A stretch of 64,000 bases of DNA from Litchfieldia alkalitelluris (GTDB taxonomy: Bacteria; Bacillota; Bacilli; Bacillales; Bacillaceae_L): NCBI RefSeq assembly GCF_002019645.1, contig NZ_KV917374.1, positions 1,686,696 to 1,750,695 of the forward strand. The letters run 5' to 3'. The translations under genes and the position numbers were made by a program. The notes under the pieces were generated by a model. That model was not told the DNA's origin. It did not search any database and saw only the letters and a list, made by a program, of their open reading frames with translations. Shown one piece after another: positions 60,993 to 64,000 of this stretch. The first letter of the stretch is position 1; each line of letters begins with the position of its first letter.

Positions 60993-61429
60993 GAAAGGGA
61001 ATCAAACAACGTCTTTCGTTCCCTTGCACCGGTGTTTGGCGGGAGAAAGGGAATCAAACAACGTCTTTCGTTCCCTTGCACCGGCTTTTGGCGAGAGAAA
61101 GGGAATGAAACAGCGCCTTTCGTTCCCTTGCACCGGCTTTTGGCAAGAGAAAGGGAATGAAACAGCGCCTTTCGTTCCCTTGCACCGGCTTTGGCAAGAG
61201 AAAGGGAATGAAACAGCGCCTTTCGTTCCCTTGCACCGGCTTTGGCAAGAGAAAGGGAATGAAACAGCGCCTTTCGTTCCCTTGCACCGGCGTTTGGCGA
61301 GAGAAAGGGAATCAGACACCGCCTTTCGTTCCCTTGCACCGGCTTTTGGCGAGAGAAAGGGAATCAAACAGCGTCTTTCGTTCCCTTCCGACGGCTTTTG
61401 GCAAGAGAAAGGGAATCAAACAGCGCCTA
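60993..61429. repeat. Nine-unit 52-bp hairpin array between convergent genes
   Basis: GAAAGGGAAT anchors occur at 60993, 61045, 61097, 61149, 61200, 61251, 61303, 61355 and 61407, spaced 52 bp (twice 51). Each unit holds AAGGGAA-T-GAAA pairing with TTTC-G-TTCCCTT, then GCACCGGCTTTTGGC. The ninth unit is cut off at the yesL-like stop codon. A weaker half-unit precedes the first. Long open frames across it are products of the repeat. Confidence 0.92.
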
Positions 61430-62032
61430 TAAATCTAATTTTACCGAGCTACTAATCTTTTCAAAAGCATGGTTACAGATTAAGTAGACTAAATACGCTC
61501 CTGAACTGAAGCTAACTAAAGTGGTGTAGGGAATCCATAAAAAGAGTACACCGATCCCTAAAATAACGAGTACACCAAGTAATGTATAAGGAAAAAATGT
61601 CATCGAATAGATGAATGAGTTCTTCATTACCTGAAAGGTTCGTAGCTCGTAATTCACCATAACGGGAAACAAAAAGATTGTCGTTGAAAGAAGTAGAAAG
61701 CAAGCAAGAAAAAACACAGGGAAAAATAATAGCTTATATGATTCTAAGCTCGAGATGATGGTATAATTCATGTATAGTATGAAAGCGAATACAAACCAAA
61801 ACATCCCAATGATAAAGCTTTGCTTAAAGTTGTCTTTGAATAAAGTAAAGAAAACCCTGAAAAGAGTGCTCTCATCTTTTTGTGTCCATTTTCGAACCAC
61901 ACCGAATAGTGCAGCTGTTGCTGGGAAGATCGTGATTAGTGGTAAACAACATAGAAACCATACGAGATTTAATAAGAAGACATTTGAAACAATTTCTAGA
62001 AATCGTACAAAACGACTGTTAAATAAGGTCAT
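61427..62032 (-). CDS. yesL: YesL-family (DUF624) membrane protein
   Basis: A 201-residue integral membrane protein with about five hydrophobic segments and the YesL landmarks: FLEIVSNVFLLNLVWFLCCL near the start, PLITIFPATAALFGVVRKW and TLFKDNFKQSF. The minus-strand ATG at 62032 has GGGAGA 7 bp upstream; a GTG 15 bp earlier lies on the ribosome-binding site. YesL proteins accompany rhamnogalacturonan and other glycan-use operons in Bacillus, usually beside LplABC/YesOPQ transporters; the molecular function is unknown. It is divergent from the GH42 gene. Confidence 0.88.
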   Translation of the reverse strand: MTLFNSRFVRFLEIVSNVFLLNLVWFLCCLPLITIFPATAALFGVVRKWTQKDESTLFRVFFTLFKDNFKQSFIIGMFWFVFAFILYMNYTIISSLESYKLLFFPVFFLACFLLLSTTIFLFPVMVNYELRTFQVMKNSFIYSMTFFPYTLLGVLVILGIGVLFLWIPYTTLVSFSSGAYLVYLICNHAFEKISSSVKLDL

Positions 62033-62120
62033 AATCGTATCTCCCACTATTTTTTAAATTTTCTATAAATCTATCATATTTGTTCTAAAATTAAAACGCA
62101 ATCCTAGGAGGCTAAATCAA

Positions 62121-64000
62121 ATGAAAAAATCACTAGTTAATCAAACGATTCAGCTTGGTGTTTGTTATTACCCAGAGCACTGGAATGAAGAGCTTTGGGA
62201 GGATGATTTTAAACGAATGAAGGACCTTAATTTCTCAGTTGTGAGGATGGCTGAATTTGCATGGTCTATTTTCGAACCTGAGGAAGCTCAATTTAGCTTT
62301 GAATTCTTTGACCGGGTGCTAGATCTAGCTCATCAATATGGATTAAAAGTAGTTTTAGGTACACCAACAGCTACACCGCCAGCCTGGCTTACATATAAAT
62401 ATCCTGAGGTACTGAATGTTTCGCAGGAAGGTGTTCAATATCAGCATGGTCAGCGCCGTCATTATAACTATAATTCTCCAATCTATCAGGAACTATCTGC
62501 GAGAATTGTTGAGAAAATGGCAGAGCATTATAAGAGTCATCCGGCAGTCATTGGTTGGCAGATTGATAATGAATTAAATTGTGAAATCAATGTTTTTTAC
62601 TCAGAAGCAGATCATACGGCTTTTCGTTCTTGGGTAAAAAATAAATATGATAGTCTTGAAAAACTAAATCAAGCATGGGGTACGGTGTTCTGGAATCAAA
62701 CGTATACAGAGTGGGAACAGGTCCATTTAACAAGGCCGACTGTCAGTGATTCACCGAACCCTCATCAAGCTCTTGATGAAAAACGCTTCATCTCAGATAG
62801 TGCAATCTCTTACGCAGAGCTTCAGGAAAAAATTATCCGAAAGCATGTGGGCGATAAGCAGTGGGTAACAACAAATGGTCTTTTTGGTCATTTAGATAAT
62901 CATAAAATGACAGATGAGCTATTAGACTTTTTTGCTTATGATTCTTATCCGAATTTCAGCACGATCTATCCTGATACAGGTGAAAAACCGTTACTGGACC
63001 GAAAGTGGAGCTGGAACTTAAGTACCGTTCGTAGTATTTCACCTAATTTTGCGGTGTTTGAACAGCAATCTGGCCCTGGTGGGTGGGTGAATCGAATGGA
63101 GCAGCCATCTCCAAAGCCAGGTCAAATGAGATTGTGGACATATCAATCGATTGCCAATGGTGCAGATATGGTGTTGTATTTCAGATGGAGAACAGCAACA
63201 ATGGGAACGGAAATTTACTGGCATGGACTAAATGATTACCACAATCAGCCAAACCGACGTATAAAGGAAGTCTCTCAGATTAGCGAGGAATTACAAAAAA
63301 TTGGGGAGAAAATTGCAGGATCTACCTATAAAGCGGAAGTCGCAATCTTGAAAGATTATGAGAATGAATGGGACGGGGAATTAGATCTTTGGCATGGGCC
63401 ACTTGAACAAAAAAGTGTGATGGCATGGTTTAAAGCGCTTCAATACAACCATGTTCCAGTGGATGCTTTTTATTTGAGTCAGGATACAAGCATAAACGAC
63501 CTGGAAGGCTATAAAGTCCTTATTTATCCACACCCAACAATTTTAACGGAAGAAACAGCAAGTTTGTTACAAGAATTTGCAGAACAAGGCGGGACCGTGA
63601 TTTTTGGCTGCCGCACAGGCTACAAAAACCTAGATGGACAGTGCTATATGAAACCATTCCCAGGACCAGTCTCCTCACTTTGTGGGGTAACAGTTGAAGA
63701 CTTTTCATTAGTTGGTCCATATGAGAATGCACCAAGTATACAGATGGATGGGGAGCAACTTTCAGCTGATAGCTTTATTGAAGCATTAAAGGTGGAAAGT
63801 GAAGAAGCTGAAGTGATTGCAAGATTTGCGGAAGGATACATGAGCGAAAAGCCTGTTCTTGTGAAAAATCCTGTTGGAAAAGGTGCTAGCTATTATTATG
63901 GTAGTACATTTACACTTGGAACGGCGGAAAAACTCCTATCACTGTTAAACATATCAACGCCAATAGATTGGGTAAAAGCACCAGAAGCTGTTGAAATTGC
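62121..64000 (+). CDS. GH42 beta-galactosidase, 3' end beyond the window
   Basis: The reading frame is open from ATG 62121 (CTAGGAGGC upstream) to the last base, giving at least 626 residues. It is a glycoside hydrolase family 42 enzyme: GVCYYPEHWNEELW at the start, the acid/base Glu151 in GWQIDNELN, FAYDSYPNF, the nucleophile Glu314 in FEQQSGPGGWVN, and MVLYFRWRTATMGTEIYWHG. The trimerisation domain follows. There is no signal peptide, so it should act in the cytosol on imported beta-galactosides such as galactan or arabinogalactan oligosaccharides. About 50-60 residues remain outside the window. Confidence 0.93.
   Translation, partial: MKKSLVNQTIQLGVCYYPEHWNEELWEDDFKRMKDLNFSVVRMAEFAWSIFEPEEAQFSFEFFDRVLDLAHQYGLKVVLGTPTATPPAWLTYKYPEVLNVSQEGVQYQHGQRRHYNYNSPIYQELSARIVEKMAEHYKSHPAVIGWQIDNELNCEINVFYSEADHTAFRSWVKNKYDSLEKLNQAWGTVFWNQTYTEWEQVHLTRPTVSDSPNPHQALDEKRFISDSAISYAELQEKIIRKHVGDKQWVTTNGLFGHLDNHKMTDELLDFFAYDSYPNFSTIYPDTGEKPLLDRKWSWNLSTVRSISPNFAVFEQQSGPGGWVNRMEQPSPKPGQMRLWTYQSIANGADMVLYFRWRTATMGTEIYWHGLNDYHNQPNRRIKEVSQISEELQKIGEKIAGSTYKAEVAILKDYENEWDGELDLWHGPLEQKSVMAWFKALQYNHVPVDAFYLSQDTSINDLEGYKVLIYPHPTILTEETASLLQEFAEQGGTVIFGCRTGYKNLDGQCYMKPFPGPVSSLCGVTVEDFSLVGPYENAPSIQMDGEQLSADSFIEALKVESEEAEVIARFAEGYMSEKPVLVKNPVGKGASYYYGSTFTLGTAEKLLSLLNISTPIDWVKAPEAVEI

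Noticed and set aside
60993-61429. CRISPR array
   Set aside because: The period is regular, but the whole 52-bp unit is repeated with almost no unique spacer, and no cas genes are near. It is a tandem hairpin repeat.
60950-61455. Long open frames of about 65-143 codons on both strands in the array
   Set aside because: They arise from near-identical 52-bp units (not a multiple of 3, so each frame cycles), have no ribosome-binding sites and encode only repeat peptides.
1-64000. rRNA, tRNA, prophage or integrase genes
   Set aside because: Reading both strands I saw no cloverleaf with CCA-type end, no rRNA core sequence and no structural phage or recombinase protein motifs.

Overview
The window is AT-rich and carries strong AGGAGG-type ribosome-binding sites, GTG and TTG starts, U-tract terminators, cre-like boxes, an RQC-minor protein, a YesL protein and LytS/YesN and LplABC-type systems. 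These point to the chromosome of a Bacillus-like firmicute (Bacillaceae) specialised in taking up and degrading plant sugars. I saw no rRNA, tRNA, phage module, transposase gene or CRISPR array.

Region 1 (1 to about 10.1 kb) is a decaying, repeat-rich stretch. Short palindromic REP-like elements with the core AGAACCGTCCC, in both orientations, bracket or run into genes: an aldo/keto reductase, and a two-gene unit of a small basic protein plus an RQC-minor zinc-ribbon protein. Among them lie broken genes (a coiled-coil ORF, an SRPBCC gene with two frameshifts, membrane-protein fragments). A Na+/Ca2+ exchanger-type antiporter, a SUKH immunity-like protein, small membrane proteins and a gene split by an 8-nt homopolymer are also present.

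Region 2 (10.1-21.8 kb) is a monosaccharide sensing and uptake locus. It holds a membrane-anchored XylF-like sensor, a LytS/YesM-type kinase and a YesN-type AraC regulator (the XylFII-LytS-YesN arrangement), a XylF lipoprotein, a ChvE/GguAB-type multiple-sugar ABC transporter and a chemoreceptor. Region 3 (22.1-32.1 kb) is a D-allose operon: alsB-alsA-alsC importer, alsE epimerase, ROK allose kinase, a LacI regulator, rpiB, transketolase and a small transaldolase. Four copies of an operator with the core GGTTAATCGATT are seen, three before alsB and one before rpiB. An RNase J paralogue and a TauE-like permease follow.

Region 4 (35.1-44.2 kb) holds an XRE-cupin regulator with a matched promoter/operator upstream of itself and of the next operon. 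That operon encodes a Gfo/Idh/MocA dehydrogenase, a TIM-barrel isomerase and an LplABC-type oligosaccharide importer. A cupin, a Tm-1-like protein and a PEP-hydrolase-like protein come next. Region 5 (45.1-55.5 kb) is governed by a XylR-like ROK repressor with a recognisable xylO-like operator. It has two TIM-barrel isomerase/epimerase-like proteins, three Gfo/Idh/MocA proteins and a CUT1 importer. This toolkit is the one expected for degradation through 3-keto sugars, as in levoglucosan catabolism. Region 6 (55.5-64 kb) carries a two-ATPase exporter whose second ATPase ends in an AbrB-like domain, then a YesL protein and a GH42 beta-galactosidase that runs off the right end.

The least explained signals are non-coding. 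Four tandem arrays, unrelated in sequence, are each built of hairpin units repeating at about 52 bp. A ~120-nt intergenic element has two long pairings in pseudoknot order. The REP-like elements form a third class.
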